A stretch of DNA of 64,000 nt from positions 62,001 to 126,000 of the forward strand of contig NZ_QJRX01000006.1 in NCBI RefSeq assembly GCF_003205495.1, written 5' to 3'. Positions 37,158 through 47,896 of the stretch are shown piece by piece. The translations under genes were made by a program, and so were the position numbers. Position 1 is the stretch's first letter; each line of letters begins with the position of its first letter. The stretch comes from Aquipseudomonas alcaligenes. GTDB taxonomy: Bacteria; Pseudomonadota; Gammaproteobacteria; Pseudomonadales; Pseudomonadaceae. Below the pieces are notes generated by a model, which was given only the letters and a program-made list of their open reading frames with translations, made no database searches and was not told where the DNA came from.

Positions 37158-38090
37158 ATGTCCCGCGAAATCCGCATCGCCACCCGTAAGAGCGCCCTGG
37201 CCCTGTGGCAGGCCGAGTACGTCAAAGCCCGCCTGGAGCAGGCCCATCCCGGGCTCAAGGTCAGCCTGGTGCCCATGGTCAGTCGCGGCGACAAGCTGCT
37301 CGACGCGCCGCTGGCGAAGATCGGCGGCAAGGGCCTGTTCGTTAAGGAACTGGAGACCGCCCTGCTGGAAAACGAGGCCGACATCGCCGTGCACTCCATG
37401 AAGGACGTGCCGATGGACTTCCCTGCGGGCCTCGGCCTGTTCTGCATCTGCGAGCGCGAAGACCCGCGCGACGCCTTCGTCTCCAACACCTACGACAGCC
37501 TCGACGCGCTGCCGCCCGGCAGCGTGGTCGGCACCTCCAGCCTGCGCCGCCAGGCCCAGCTGCTGGCGCGCCGGCCGGACCTGAAGATCCACTTCCTGCG
37601 CGGTAACGTGAATACCCGCCTGGCCAAGCTGGACGCCGGCGAATACGACGCCATCATCCTCGCCGCCGCCGGCCTGATCCGCCTCGGCTTCGAGGCGCGC
37701 ATCCGCGCCTCGATCAGCGTCGACGACAGCCTGCCGGCCGGCGGCCAGGGCGCCGTGGGCATCGAGTGCCGCAGCGCCGATGCCGAGATCCATGCCCTGC
37801 TGGCGCCCCTGCACCACGCCGAGACGGCCGCCCGGGTCACCGCCGAGCGCGCGCTGAACAAGCGCCTGAACGGCGGCTGCCAGGTGCCGATCGCCTGCTA
37901 TGCCCTGCGCGAAGGCGAGCAGCTGTGGCTGCGCGGCCTGGTCGGCCAGCCCGACGGCGGCCTGCTGCTGCGCGCCGAGGGCCGCGGCAGCGACGCCGAG
38001 GCGCTCGGCGTGCAGGTGGCCGAACAGCTGCTGGCGCAGGGCGCCGAGGCCATTCTCAAGGCGGTCTACGGCGAGGCCGCCCCCGAGTGA
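37158..38090 (+). CDS. hemC: Hydroxymethylbilane synthase (porphobilinogen deaminase)
   Basis: A 310-residue cytoplasmic enzyme joining four porphobilinogens into hydroxymethylbilane. The dipyrromethane cofactor is carried on Cys241 in [10 protein letters not shown]. The early [17 protein letters not shown] and HSMKDVP (with the catalytic Asp) are canonical. It lies directly after algR, as in P. aeruginosa. The stop codon overlaps the hemD GTG by 3 nt plus 1 (GTGA), so hemC-hemD are translationally coupled. Confidence 0.96.
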   Translation: MSREIRIATRKSALALWQAEYVKARLEQAHPGLKVSLVPMVSRGDKLLDAPLAKIGGKGLFVKELETALLENEADIAVHSMKDVPMDFPAGLGLFCICEREDPRDAFVSNTYDSLDALPPGSVVGTSSLRRQAQLLARRPDLKIHFLRGNVNTRLAKLDAGEYDAIILAAAGLIRLGFEARIRASISVDDSLPAGGQGAVGIECRSADAEIHALLAPLHHAETAARVTAERALNKRLNGGCQVPIACYALREGEQLWLRGLVGQPDGGLLLRAEGRGSDAEALGVQVAEQLLAQGAEAILKAVYGEAAPE

Positions 38091-38869
38091 CGGGCTGGCG
38101 CCTGCTGCTGACCCGCCCGGCCGCCGAGTGCGCGGCCCTGGCCGCCACCCTGGCCGAGGCCGGGGTGTTCAGTTGCAGCCTGCCACTGCTGGAGACCGAG
38201 GCGCTGGCCGAGACGCCCGAGCAGCGCGCCACCATCCTCGGCCTGCAGCGCTACTGCGCGGTCATAGTGGTGAGCAAGCCGGCCGCGCGCCTGGGCCTGG
38301 CCCTGCTCGAGCGGCACTGGTCGCAGCCGCCGGCGGGGCCGCGCTGGTTCAGCGTCGGTGCCGCCACCGCGCAGCTACTCGATGATTACCTGCGACCGCA
38401 TGGCCTGGGCGCCTGCTGCCCGAGCCAGGGCGACGACAGCGAGGCCCTGCTGGCCCTGCCCGAGCTCGACCAGGCTCTGCGCGTGGCCAACCCGCGGGTG
38501 CTGCTGATGCGTGGCGAGGGCGGCCGCGAGCTGATCGCCGAGACCCTGCGTGCGCGCGGCGTGGCGGTGGACTATCTGCAACTCTACCGGCGCCTGTGCC
38601 CGCGCTACCCGGTCGGCACGCTGCAGCGGCTGGTCGAGGCGGAGCGCCTCAACGCCCTGCTGGTGAGCAGCGCCCAGGGCCTGGACAACCTGCGCCAGCA
38701 GGCCGCCGCTGCCTGGACGGAGCTGGCTCGGCTACCCTTGCTGGTGCCTAGCCCGCGGGTGGCCGAACTGGCCCGCGCGGCCGGCGCCCAGCAGGTCATC
38801 GATTGTCGCGGCGCCAGTGCCGCGGCCGTTCTGGCGGCCCTGCGCGCCCATCCGGCACCGGCCCACTGA
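38087..38869 (+). CDS. hemD: Uroporphyrinogen-III synthase
   Basis: A 260-residue enzyme that cyclises hydroxymethylbilane to uroporphyrinogen III. HemD is poorly conserved; the family pattern is seen in [14 protein letters not shown] at the start, [29 protein letters not shown] (about 140-160) and [10 protein letters not shown] in the second domain. It starts with GTG in the GTGA overlap with hemC and is followed 18 bp later by hemX. Confidence 0.92.
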   Translation: MTGWRLLLTRPAAECAALAATLAEAGVFSCSLPLLETEALAETPEQRATILGLQRYCAVIVVSKPAARLGLALLERHWSQPPAGPRWFSVGAATAQLLDDYLRPHGLGACCPSQGDDSEALLALPELDQALRVANPRVLLMRGEGGRELIAETLRARGVAVDYLQLYRRLCPRYPVGTLQRLVEAERLNALLVSSAQGLDNLRQQAAAAWTELARLPLLVPSPRVAELARAAGAQQVIDCRGASAAAVLAALRAHPAPAH

Positions 38870-38887
38870 CTCGAAGGAAAAGGACTC

Positions 38888-39988
38888 GTGAGCGAAACAG
38901 CCCCGCAGATCAGCGAACCGACCCCGCAACCCGCCGCCGAGCAACCGCCCGTGGCCAAGGCCAAGGGGCGTGGTCCGGCCTGGCTGGCGCTGCTGGTCGG
39001 CCTGGCCGGCCTCGGTGTCGGCGCCTGGAGCGCCTGGCAGCTGTACCAGCAGCAGGGCCAAGCGGCGGCGCAGCTGGCGCAGTTCAAGCAGGTCGGCGAG
39101 GCGGCCCAGGCGCGTCTCCAGGCCAGCGAGGAGCATGTTGCCAAGCGCCTGGCCGGCCTGCCCACGGCGGACGAGCTGGCCACCCAGCGCGACCTGCTGG
39201 TGAGCCTGCAGGGTGAGCAGCAGCGTCTGGCGCAGAGCCTCTCCGGGCTGCTCGGCAAGAGTCGCGAGGACTGGCGCCTGGCCGAGGCCGAGCACCTGCT
39301 GCGCCTGGCCATGCTGCGCCTATCCGCGCTGCAGGACGTGGACAGCGCCATCGCCCTGGTGCAGGGCGCCGATGACATCCTGCGGGCGCAGAACGACCCG
39401 CAGGCCTTCGCTGCCCGTGGCGAACTGATCAAGGTGCTGGAGGCGCTGCGCAGCCTGCCGCAGGTCGACCGCAGCGGCCTGTTCCTGCAGCTGGCCGCCC
39501 TGCGCGAGCAGGTGGCCGGGCTGCAGCTGCTGGCCCCCGAGTACATTGTCCCGGCCGAGGTGCCGAGCAGCGTCACGGTCAGCGACAGCAGCCGCTGGCA
39601 GGCGCTGTGGGAGCAGCTGTCGCGCTATGTGCGCCTCGACCTGCACGCCGACCAGGACGTGCGCCCGCAGTTGGCCGGGCAGAGCCTGGCGCAGGTGCGC
39701 CTGACCCTGGCGCTGGCCCTCGAGCAGGCTCAGTGGGGCGCGCTGAATGGCGAGCCGGAAGTCTACCGCCAGGCCCTGGCCGCCGCTGCCGAGGTGCTGG
39801 ATACCTACTTCGACCGCGACAACCAGGCCGTGCAGGCCCTGCGCAAGCGCGTCGACGAGCTGGCCGGGCAGTCGGTGGTGGCCGGCGTGCCCCCGCTGGA
39901 CGATGCGCTGAACACCCTGCAGGCCTACCTCAAGCGCCGCGAGGCCGCCGAGCTGCTGCCCGAGGCGGTCGAGGAGGACGGCCAATGA
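38888..39988 (+). CDS. hemX: HemX: membrane protein of the heme operon
   Basis: A 366-residue protein with a GTG start. A Pro/Ala/Gln-rich cytoplasmic tail (1-27) precedes one transmembrane helix (about 33-55), and a long helical periplasmic domain follows (coiled-coil-like, rich in Ala, Gln, Leu). It is often labelled uroporphyrinogen C-methyltransferase, but I see no SAM-binding domain, so that label is not supported here. Its stop overlaps the hemY start (ATGA). Its role in heme synthesis is unresolved. Confidence 0.88.
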   Translation: MSETAPQISEPTPQPAAEQPPVAKAKGRGPAWLALLVGLAGLGVGAWSAWQLYQQQGQAAAQLAQFKQVGEAAQARLQASEEHVAKRLAGLPTADELATQRDLLVSLQGEQQRLAQSLSGLLGKSREDWRLAEAEHLLRLAMLRLSALQDVDSAIALVQGADDILRAQNDPQAFAARGELIKVLEALRSLPQVDRSGLFLQLAALREQVAGLQLLAPEYIVPAEVPSSVTVSDSSRWQALWEQLSRYVRLDLHADQDVRPQLAGQSLAQVRLTLALALEQAQWGALNGEPEVYRQALAAAAEVLDTYFDRDNQAVQALRKRVDELAGQSVVAGVPPLDDALNTLQAYLKRREAAELLPEAVEEDGQ

Positions 39989-41217
39989 TCCGCGCCGTCC
40001 TGCTCCTGCTGCTGGTGGTGGCCGGCGCCACCGCGCTGGGCCTGGCCATCGCCGAACACAGCGGCTACGTGCTGATCGCCTGGAAGGGCCTGCGCTACGA
40101 GTCCAGCCTGTGGGTCTTCCTGCTCCTGCTGCTGCTGGCCTGGCTGCTGCTGCGCGGCCTGCGCGGGCTGATCCGGCTGGGCCTGGTGTCCGGCGGCCTG
40201 CTCAATCCCTGGTCGCGCCGCCAGCGTGGGCGGCGCCAGCAGCTGGCCGCCGACAAGGGCCTGCTGGACCTGATCGAGGGGCGCTGGGAGCGCGCCGTGC
40301 GCCATCTCTCCCTCGCCGCCGAAGGTGAGCGCCAGCCGTTGATGTACTACCTGGGCGCCGCCCGTGCCGCCCACAAGCTGGGGCGCATGGAGCAGAGCGA
40401 GGCCCTGCTCGAGCAGGCCCTGCGCCGCCAGCCCCAGGCCGAGCTGGCGATCGCCCTGACCCATGCCGAGCTGCAGCGCGAGCAGGGTGACCTGGACGGC
40501 GCGCTGAACACCCTGCAGGCCATGCGCGAGCGTCACCCACAGCATCACCAGGTGCTCGAGCAGCTGCAGCGCACCCTGGTCGAGCGGGGCGACTGGGCGG
40601 CGCTGCTGGAGTTGCTGCCGGAGCTGCGCAAGGGCAAGGTGCTGCAGGGGGAGGCGCTGGTCGAGCTGGAGCGCCGGGTATGGATCGCCCGCCTGCAGGC
40701 CGCCGGCGAGCAGGGCCTGGACCAGGGCGAGGCGGCCCTGCAGCCGCTCACCGGCGCCTGGCAGCAGCTCTCCGCAGCGCAGCGCCAGGATCCCGAGCTG
40801 CTGCTGGCCTACGCCGGCCAGCTGCGCGCCCTGGGCGCCCAGGAAGAGGCCGAGGAGGTGCTGCGCAAGGCTCTCAAACAGGGCTATGACGGCCGCCTGG
40901 TGCGCCTCTACGGCCAGTTGCGCGGGCGCGATCCGGCGCGCCAGCTGCAGACTGCCGAAGCGTTGCTCAAGCAGCAGCCGCAGGACCCGCTGCTGCTGCT
41001 CAGCCTGGGCCGCCTGTGCCTGATCAACGGCCTGTGGGGCAAGGCCCGCGAGTATTTCGAGATCAGCCTGGAGTTTTCCCGCAGCGCCGAGACCTGCGCC
41101 GAACTGGCGCGCCTGCTGGCCAGCCAGGGCGACGTCGCGCGCAGCAACCAGCTGCTGCAGGAAACGCTGGCCCTGCAGGGGCGCTCCCTGCCCGAGCTGC
41201 CGCAACCCTCGGCCTGA
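39985..41217 (+). CDS. hemY: HemY: TPR-containing membrane protein of the heme operon
   Basis: A 410-residue inner-membrane protein. Two hydrophobic helices (about 3-24 and 38-60) form the HemY_N domain, followed by tetratricopeptide-like repeats (about 90-400, for example AARAAHKLGRMEQSEALLEQ and LLSLGRLCLINGLWGKAREY). It is unrelated to the protoporphyrinogen oxidase HemY of Bacillus. It is thought to scaffold late heme enzymes. It starts in the hemX stop codon. Confidence 0.93.
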   Translation: MIRAVLLLLLVVAGATALGLAIAEHSGYVLIAWKGLRYESSLWVFLLLLLLAWLLLRGLRGLIRLGLVSGGLLNPWSRRQRGRRQQLAADKGLLDLIEGRWERAVRHLSLAAEGERQPLMYYLGAARAAHKLGRMEQSEALLEQALRRQPQAELAIALTHAELQREQGDLDGALNTLQAMRERHPQHHQVLEQLQRTLVERGDWAALLELLPELRKGKVLQGEALVELERRVWIARLQAAGEQGLDQGEAALQPLTGAWQQLSAAQRQDPELLLAYAGQLRALGAQEEAEEVLRKALKQGYDGRLVRLYGQLRGRDPARQLQTAEALLKQQPQDPLLLLSLGRLCLINGLWGKAREYFEISLEFSRSAETCAELARLLASQGDVARSNQLLQETLALQGRSLPELPQPSA

Positions 41218-41319
41218 CGTGCGGCGCCCTGTCGCTGACGGGGCGTCCGCCTGTGCCTTGAAAGGCCGTTCGGCTTTCCTCTACCGTAGGCGCCTTTCCC
41301 GCCCTGCATCGGAGTTCCC

Positions 41320-41817
41320 ATGGCGCTGGCCAATCCGCGTTCGCTGTTCCTGCTGGCCTTCCTCGGCTGCCTGGCCCTGATGGGCGGGGCGCTCTACTTG
41401 GAGCATGCGGTCGGCCTCAACCCCTGCCCGATGTGCATCGTGCAGCGGGTCTTCGTGATCCTCTTCGCCCTGGTCTGCCTGGTCGCCGCCATCCATGGCC
41501 CGCAGCGTCTCGGCCAGCGCATCTATGCCGGGCTGGCGCTGCTGTTTGCCGCCGGCGGCGCCGGCACTGCGGCGCGCCAGGTGTGGCTGCAGAGCGTGCC
41601 GGCCGACCAGCTGGAGGCCTGCCTGCCGAGCCTGGAATTCATGATGGAGGCCCTGCCGCTGCAGGAGATCGTGCGCCTGGTGTTCCATGGCACCGCCGAC
41701 TGCGCCGAGGTGAGCTGGACCCTGTTCGGCCTCAGCGTGCCGGAGTGGAGCCTGCTGGCTTTCATCGGCATGATCCTGTTCGCCCTGTTCCAGCTGCTGC
41801 GGCGCAACAGCCTGTAA
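41320..41817 (+). CDS. dsbB: Disulfide bond oxidoreductase DsbB (DsbH)
   Basis: A 165-residue inner-membrane protein with four helices. The quinone-linked pair is Cys36-Cys39 in LNPCPMCIVQR, and the DsbA-facing pair is the Cys in LEACLPS and the Cys in GTADCAEVSW. It reoxidises DsbA in the periplasm. The location after hemY matches the DsbH paralogue of P. aeruginosa as I recall it. Confidence 0.94.
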   Translation: MALANPRSLFLLAFLGCLALMGGALYLEHAVGLNPCPMCIVQRVFVILFALVCLVAAIHGPQRLGQRIYAGLALLFAAGGAGTAARQVWLQSVPADQLEACLPSLEFMMEALPLQEIVRLVFHGTADCAEVSWTLFGLSVPEWSLLAFIGMILFALFQLLRRNSL

Positions 41818-41889
41818 CGCCCCCGGTTTGCCGTCGCCGCGATCGCGCGCGATAGTTCTGCGCTCATGATCGTGCCGCGGAGGAATGCC

Positions 41890-42417
41890 ATGCGTCTCGT
41901 CCTGCTCTGCCTGCTGCTGCTCGGGCTCACCGCCTGCAGCGGCCCGGATATCCGCCAGTACGCCAGCGAACAGCCGCGCCTCGAACTGTCCGACTACCTG
42001 AATGGCGAACTGGAAGCCTGGGGCATGTTCCAGAACCGCTCCGGCGAGGTGGTCAAGCGTTTCCATGTGGCCATGACCGGCACCTGGCAGGGCGATGTCG
42101 GGACCCTCGACGAACGCTTCACCTACAGCGATGGCACTACCGAACGGCGGGTCTGGACCCTGCGTCGCCAGGCCGACGGCAGCTGGCGCGGCACGGCCGC
42201 CGACGTGGTCGGCGAGGCCGTCGGCGAGGTGGCTGGCAACGCCCTGCACTGGCGCTACCAGTTGCGCCTGAAGGTGGACGGCGAGGAGTACCTGGTCGAC
42301 TTCGACGACTGGATGTTCCTCATGGACCAGCGTGTCATGCTCAACCGGGCGCGCATGAGCAAGTGGGGCGTCGAGCTGGGGCAGGTGACCCTGAGCTTCT
42401 ACAAGCCCGCGCCATGA
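41890..42417 (+). CDS. DUF3833 family lipoprotein
   Basis: A 175-residue lipoprotein precursor. The signal peptide ends in lipobox GLTACS (Cys17). The mature part contains LELSDYLNGELEAWGMFQNR and FTYSDGTTERRVWTLRRQADG, typical of DUF3833, a lipocalin-like beta-rich family of unknown function. GGAGGA lies 7 nt before the ATG at 41890, which is preferred to an upstream in-frame ATG at 41866 that would put eight residues before the signal. Confidence 0.85.
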   Translation: MRLVLLCLLLLGLTACSGPDIRQYASEQPRLELSDYLNGELEAWGMFQNRSGEVVKRFHVAMTGTWQGDVGTLDERFTYSDGTTERRVWTLRRQADGSWRGTAADVVGEAVGEVAGNALHWRYQLRLKVDGEEYLVDFDDWMFLMDQRVMLNRARMSKWGVELGQVTLSFYKPAP

Positions 42418-42590
42418 GAGGTGCCAGATTTCCCGCACGGGGTGACTTGATGCCCGCGTCGAGTGGGCATACTCTGGCCCTACGTCTCGCCATAAAACCG
42501 GCGAGGCGTTCCCCGGGAATTCGCGAGCTGACAATAAAATGTCTCGGGGCTGGCGTATTCAGCATTCACCAGTAGGGAAGTGAGGACATC

Positions 42591-43067
42591 ATGCTCGAGA
42601 GCTGCCAGAACGCCCAGGAACGCTGGGGCGGAGTACACCAGCTGATCGACCGCTGGCTGCAGGAGCGTCATGAGCTGGTCGGCGCCTTCGGTGCGCTGTG
42701 CGACAAGCCGCAGGCCCCGGCGGCCAATGCCGCCGATATCCAGCGCTTCTGCGAAATCCTGGTGGACTACGTGTCGGCCGGGCACTTCGAGGTCTACGAG
42801 CAGCTCACCGTCGAGGCCAAGGCCTTCGGTGACCAGCGCGGCCTGGAACTGGCCAAGCAGATCTACCCGCGCATCGAGGCCATCACCGAGGTGGCCCTGG
42901 CCTTCAACGACCGCTGCGACAACGGCGACTGCCGTGACACCGCCTCGCTCAGCGCCGAGCTGAAGCGACTCGGTCAGCTGCTGCACGAGCGCTTCGAACT
43001 GGAAGACTGCCTGATCGAGGTGCTGCACAACGCCCATCAGCAGCAGGCCACCGCGACCCCGCTCTGA
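42591..43067 (+). CDS. algQ: AlgQ, Rsd-family anti-sigma-70 factor
   Basis: A 158-residue helical protein of the Rsd/AlgQ family, which binds region 4 of sigma-70 and favours alternative sigma factors. In P. aeruginosa it promotes alginate, siderophore and nucleoside-triphosphate balance. Family motifs are [19 protein letters not shown] at the start and [20 protein letters not shown] in the middle. A 173-bp upstream gap holds its promoter. It ends just before a bidirectional terminator shared with the FKBP gene. Confidence 0.94.
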   Translation: MLESCQNAQERWGGVHQLIDRWLQERHELVGAFGALCDKPQAPAANAADIQRFCEILVDYVSAGHFEVYEQLTVEAKAFGDQRGLELAKQIYPRIEAITEVALAFNDRCDNGDCRDTASLSAELKRLGQLLHERFELEDCLIEVLHNAHQQQATATPL

Positions 43068-43083
43068 GGTGGATGGCGCAATG

Positions 43084-43109
43084 AAAAGCCGCCCCAGGGG
43101 CGGCTTTTT
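43084..43109. terminator. Bidirectional terminator between algQ and the FKBP gene
   Basis: A 12-bp perfect stem (AAAAGCCGCCCC/GGGGCGGCTTTT) with a 1-nt apparent loop and T5. The A4 side serves the leftward gene ending at 43119. Confidence 0.9.
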
Positions 43110-43118
43110 GCTGGGCGC

Positions 43119-43757
43119 TCAGTCGGCCACTTCCAGCAGCTCGACCTCGAACACCAGAGGTGCATCTGGCGGAATCAGGTCGCCGGCCCCTTCCTCGCCA
43201 TAAGCCTGGGCGGACGGAATCACCACGCGCCAGCGCGCGCCGGTCGGCATCTGCCGCAGGGCGGTCTGCCAGCCGGGAATCAGCGCGCCGAGACGGAACC
43301 ACTGCGGCCCCTCGCTCTGGTCGAACAGGCGGCCGTCCGCCAGCTCACCACGGTAGTTCACCCGCACCCGGCTGTTCGCCTCGGGTCTGGCGCCGGTTCC
43401 GCCGCGCAGCTCGCGCACCAGCACGCCTCCGGCCAGTTCGCGCACACCGAAGACGGCCTTCTCCCTGGCCAGGAAGCGTCCCTCGGCCTGCCGTGCCTGT
43501 TCCTGGCGGAGGTTGGCGATGCTCGCCTCGTGGTTCTCCAGCAGGGTGTCGATGCGCTGCTCCGGCAGGCGCAGCGGCTGGTCGAGATAGGCTTGGCGCA
43601 GGCCGGCGACGAGCTCGTCGATGGGCAGATCGGGCACCTCGGTACGCAAGCGTTCACCCAGCCGTACTCCCAGGCTGTAGGCCAGATCCTCGTCCTGCGG
43701 CGCCGCCGGCAGCAGGGGCGGAAACAGGCACAGCAACAGCAGCGCGTGACGCAACAT
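43119..43757 (-). CDS. FKBP-type peptidyl-prolyl isomerase, periplasmic
   Basis: A 212-residue precursor: a signal peptide (about 1-18, LLLLCLFPPLLPAA), an FkpA/Mip-type N-terminal dimerisation region (about 20-105, YSLGVRLGERLRTEVP) and a C-terminal FKBP domain (about 115-210, RVRVNYRGELADGRLFDQS, FRLGALIPGWQTALRQMPTG, IPSAQAYGEEGAG). It should help fold periplasmic proteins. It is divergent from algP across 115 bp. The PAO1 homologue is, as I recall, in the same place. Confidence 0.9.
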   Translation of the reverse strand: MLRHALLLLCLFPPLLPAAPQDEDLAYSLGVRLGERLRTEVPDLPIDELVAGLRQAYLDQPLRLPEQRIDTLLENHEASIANLRQEQARQAEGRFLAREKAVFGVRELAGGVLVRELRGGTGARPEANSRVRVNYRGELADGRLFDQSEGPQWFRLGALIPGWQTALRQMPTGARWRVVIPSAQAYGEEGAGDLIPPDAPLVFEVELLEVAD

Positions 43758-43872
43758 GGGGAGTTCTCCACGGAATTTGCCGGCGATTATGCCTGCTGCT
43801 GGCGCGGGTGCTAGCGACCGGCGAGTCGGGCGTCTAGTATGGGGTGCACCAACGTCCGTTAGGAGGCACGTC

Positions 43873-44877
43873 ATGCCGACCAACAATAAGAAGTCCGTCA
43901 GCACCCCTCTGCACCTGCTTCAGCAACTTTCCCACAGCCTGCTCGAACATCTGGAGAAGGCCTGCTCGCAAGCGCTGGTGGATGCCGAACAGCTGCTGAC
44001 CAAGCTGGAAAAGCAGCGCGGCAAGGCTCAGGAAAAGCTGCATGACACCCGTGCCAAACTGCAGGAGGCGGCCAAGGCCGGCAAGGCCAAGGCCCAGGAA
44101 AAAGCCAAGGCCGCGGTCGCCGAACTGGAGGAGCTGCTGGAGGGACTCAAGACCCGCCAGGCCGAGACCCGCGGCTATATCGCGCAACTCAAGCGTGATG
44201 CCCAGGAGAGCCTGAAGCTGGCCCAGGGCGTAGGCAAGGTGCGCGAGGCCGCGGCCAAGGCCCTGGACAGCCGCAGTGCGGTCAAGCCCGCGGCCAAGCC
44301 GGCCGCGAAGAAGCCTGCCGCCAAACCCGCCAGCAAGGCCGCCGCCAAGCCGGCTGCCAAGGTCGCGGCGAAACCGGCCGCCAAGCCTGCGGCAAAACCT
44401 GCTGCCAAGGCTGCCGCCAAGCCGGCGGTGAAGAAGGCCGCCAGTACCGCCAAGCCGGCGGCCAAGCCTGCCGCAAAACCCGCGGCCAAGGTGGCGGCCA
44501 AACCCGCCAGCAAGCCGGCCGCCAAAGCAGCCGCGAAACCGGCTGCCAAGCCCGCCGCTAAAGCTGTGGCCAAGCCTGCCGCTGCCAAGGCGCCGGCCAA
44601 GCCCGCTGCCAAACCCGCGACCAAGGCTGCTGCGAAGCCTGCCGCGAAACCGGCGGTCAAAGCTGCGGCCAAGCCGGCTGTCAAAGCTGTGGCCAAGCCT
44701 GCCGCGAAGCCGGCGGCGAAACCCGCAGCCAAGCCGGCGGCGAAGAAGCCGGTTGCTGCCAAACCGGTGGCCAAGCCTGCGCCCAAGCCGGCAGCGCCGG
44801 CCAGCGCTGCCGCGCCGACTGCGGCCCCGGCCGCTGCTCCGGGCACCGGCAACGGCAGCGCCGCACCCTCCGCCTAA
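43873..44877 (+). CDS. algP: AlgP, histone-H1-like protein with KPAA repeats
   Basis: A 334-residue protein. Residues 1-135 form an acidic/basic helical head (SLLEHLEKACSQALVDAEQL, then coiled coil with KAGKAKAQEKAKAAVAELEE). Residues about 137-306 are a lysine-alanine-proline tail built from the tetrapeptide KPAA, present 21 times exactly, with variants KAAA, KPAV, KVAA and KPAS. The end is Ala/Pro-rich. AlgP (AlgR3) resembles eukaryotic H1 and sea-urchin-type linker histones and is involved in alginate gene control in P. aeruginosa. AGGAGG precedes the ATG. The repeats are prone to length change. Confidence 0.95.
   Translation: MPTNNKKSVSTPLHLLQQLSHSLLEHLEKACSQALVDAEQLLTKLEKQRGKAQEKLHDTRAKLQEAAKAGKAKAQEKAKAAVAELEELLEGLKTRQAETRGYIAQLKRDAQESLKLAQGVGKVREAAAKALDSRSAVKPAAKPAAKKPAAKPASKAAAKPAAKVAAKPAAKPAAKPAAKAAAKPAVKKAASTAKPAAKPAAKPAAKVAAKPASKPAAKAAAKPAAKPAAKAVAKPAAAKAPAKPAAKPATKAAAKPAAKPAVKAAAKPAVKAVAKPAAKPAAKPAAKPAAKKPVAAKPVAKPAPKPAAPASAAAPTAAPAAAPGTGNGSAAPSA
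44281..44797 (+). repeat. Tandem 12-bp coding repeats in algP
   Basis: About 43 consecutive degenerate units of 12 bp encode KPAA or close variants (for example GCCAAGCCTGCC). Codon choice varies between units (GCC/GCG/GCA/GCT and AAG/AAA), so identical DNA copies are short. The phase is constant throughout. No frameshift is present. Confidence 0.9.
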
Positions 44878-45317
44878 GTCTGGTTGGCCGCGGCGCGCAG
44901 CAGCTCGCGCGCGTCGCGGTCGTCCACCAGCTGCTCCAGCCAGGCCACGGCATCGTCCGTGGCCTGCCATTTCTGGCTCGCGCCCTCCAGCCGCCTGAGC
45001 AGTTCCTGCTCGGCCTCCAGCTCCAGCGCCTTGATCTGTTCACGCCGGCGCGCCAGCTGCGGGTCGCTCTGCGCCGGCGTCTGCAGGCCGCGGCGCAGTT
45101 CGCGCAAGGGCTGCACCACTTGGCGCTGCCAGGGCTCGGCGATGGCGCGCAGCTGATCGAGGCGCTGCCCGTCGCAGGCCACCCGCCGCCGCTCCAGCCA
45201 CAGGGCACAGAGCAGCAGGCAGACATCCGCGCCGCCTTCCTGCAGGCGCAGGCACAGCGCTTCCACGCCGGGGCGGGCATAGCAGGCGAGGGCGAAATTC
45301 CACAGGTCGGTGGGCAT
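44874..45317 (-). CDS. TIGR02444 family protein
   Basis: A 147-residue helical cytoplasmic protein starting MPTDLWNFALACYARPGVEA, which is the family signature. Further motifs are CLRLQEGGADVCLLLCALWL and the Gln/Arg-rich helix ERRRVACDGQRLDQLR. The function is unknown; it is commonly found beside the uup-like ABC-F gene in pseudomonads. Its stop codon overlaps that of algP by 3 nt on the opposite strand, with no terminator between. It is divergent from the ABC-F gene with only 50 bp between the starts. Confidence 0.85.
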   Translation of the reverse strand: MPTDLWNFALACYARPGVEALCLRLQEGGADVCLLLCALWLERRRVACDGQRLDQLRAIAEPWQRQVVQPLRELRRGLQTPAQSDPQLARRREQIKALELEAEQELLRRLEGASQKWQATDDAVAWLEQLVDDRDARELLRAAANQT

Positions 45318-45367
45318 GCGGCGCTCCGGGCGAGGGCAGGGCGAAGCTGGTAGACTGCGCCGCCATT

Positions 45368-47277
<1,910 letters not shown>

Positions 47278-47278
<1 letters not shown>

Positions 47279-47817
47279 TGGAACAACTGGCCCTGCTCGG
47301 CGACTGGCGCGAGCCCCTGACCCTGGCGGGACAGATTCTGCTGATCCTGCTGTTGTCCTGGATCGGCCAGCGCCTGGTCAGCGCCGGCATCACTCGCCTC
47401 GGCGAGCGCTACGCGGCGCTGCCGGCCGAACTCTGGCTGCCGCTGCGCGGCCTGCTGCGCTGGCTGATCATCGGCAGCGCGCTGATGCTGGTGCTGGAGC
47501 GCCTCGGCGTATCCGCCGAAGTGCTGTGGACGGCCCTGACCGGCTTCGTCGCGGTGGCCGCGGTGGCCTTCTTCGCCATCTGGAGCGTGCTCTCCAACCT
47601 GTTCTGCGCCCTGCTGATCTTCACCCTCGGCCCGTTCCGCCTGGGCGATACCGTGGAGCTGATCGACAGCGCCGACAAGCCCGGGGTGAAGGGCAGGGTG
47701 GTGGCCATCAACCTGTTCTACACCACCCTCGAAGACCTCGGCGAGGAACATGCCGGGGCGCTGATCCAGGTGCCCAACAGCCTGTTCTTCCAGCGCGCCG
47801 TGCGGCGCTGGCGCTGA
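47278..47817 (+). CDS. Small MscS-like mechanosensitive channel protein
   Basis: A 179-residue membrane protein with about three helices (about 12-30, 58-80, 85-112) and a short MscS beta domain (LGPFRLGDTVELIDSADKPGVKGRVVAINLFYTTLED ends near 155, quoted here as one region starting FRLGDTVELI). It lacks the C-terminal alpha/beta vestibule domain of E. coli MscS (286 residues) and ends soon after VPNSLFFQ. It starts at the last base of the ABC-F stop codon, so it is coupled to that gene. It is a minimal channel or a gating regulator of unknown stimulus. Confidence 0.82.
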
Positions 47818-47896
47818 GCCCGGGCTGCACAAGGCGCGCACCAGGGAGTAGGCTGTTGCGTCTGCTTTCCGTCCATTCGTTGCGAGGTACTGCCCC

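Noticed and set aside
38888-39988. HemX as an active uroporphyrinogen-III methyltransferase
   Set aside because: No SAM-binding motifs are visible; the protein is one membrane helix plus a helical domain. The common label is not supported by the sequence.
44281-44797. CRISPR-like repeat array
   Set aside because: The 12-bp repeats are contiguous, in frame and code for KPAA. There are no spacers and no cas genes.
44175-44852. Ala/Gly/Leu-rich hydrophobic frame on the minus strand over algP
   Set aside because: It is the reverse reading of the KPAA repeats. Its repetitive hydrophobic content follows from the repeat and not from a membrane protein.
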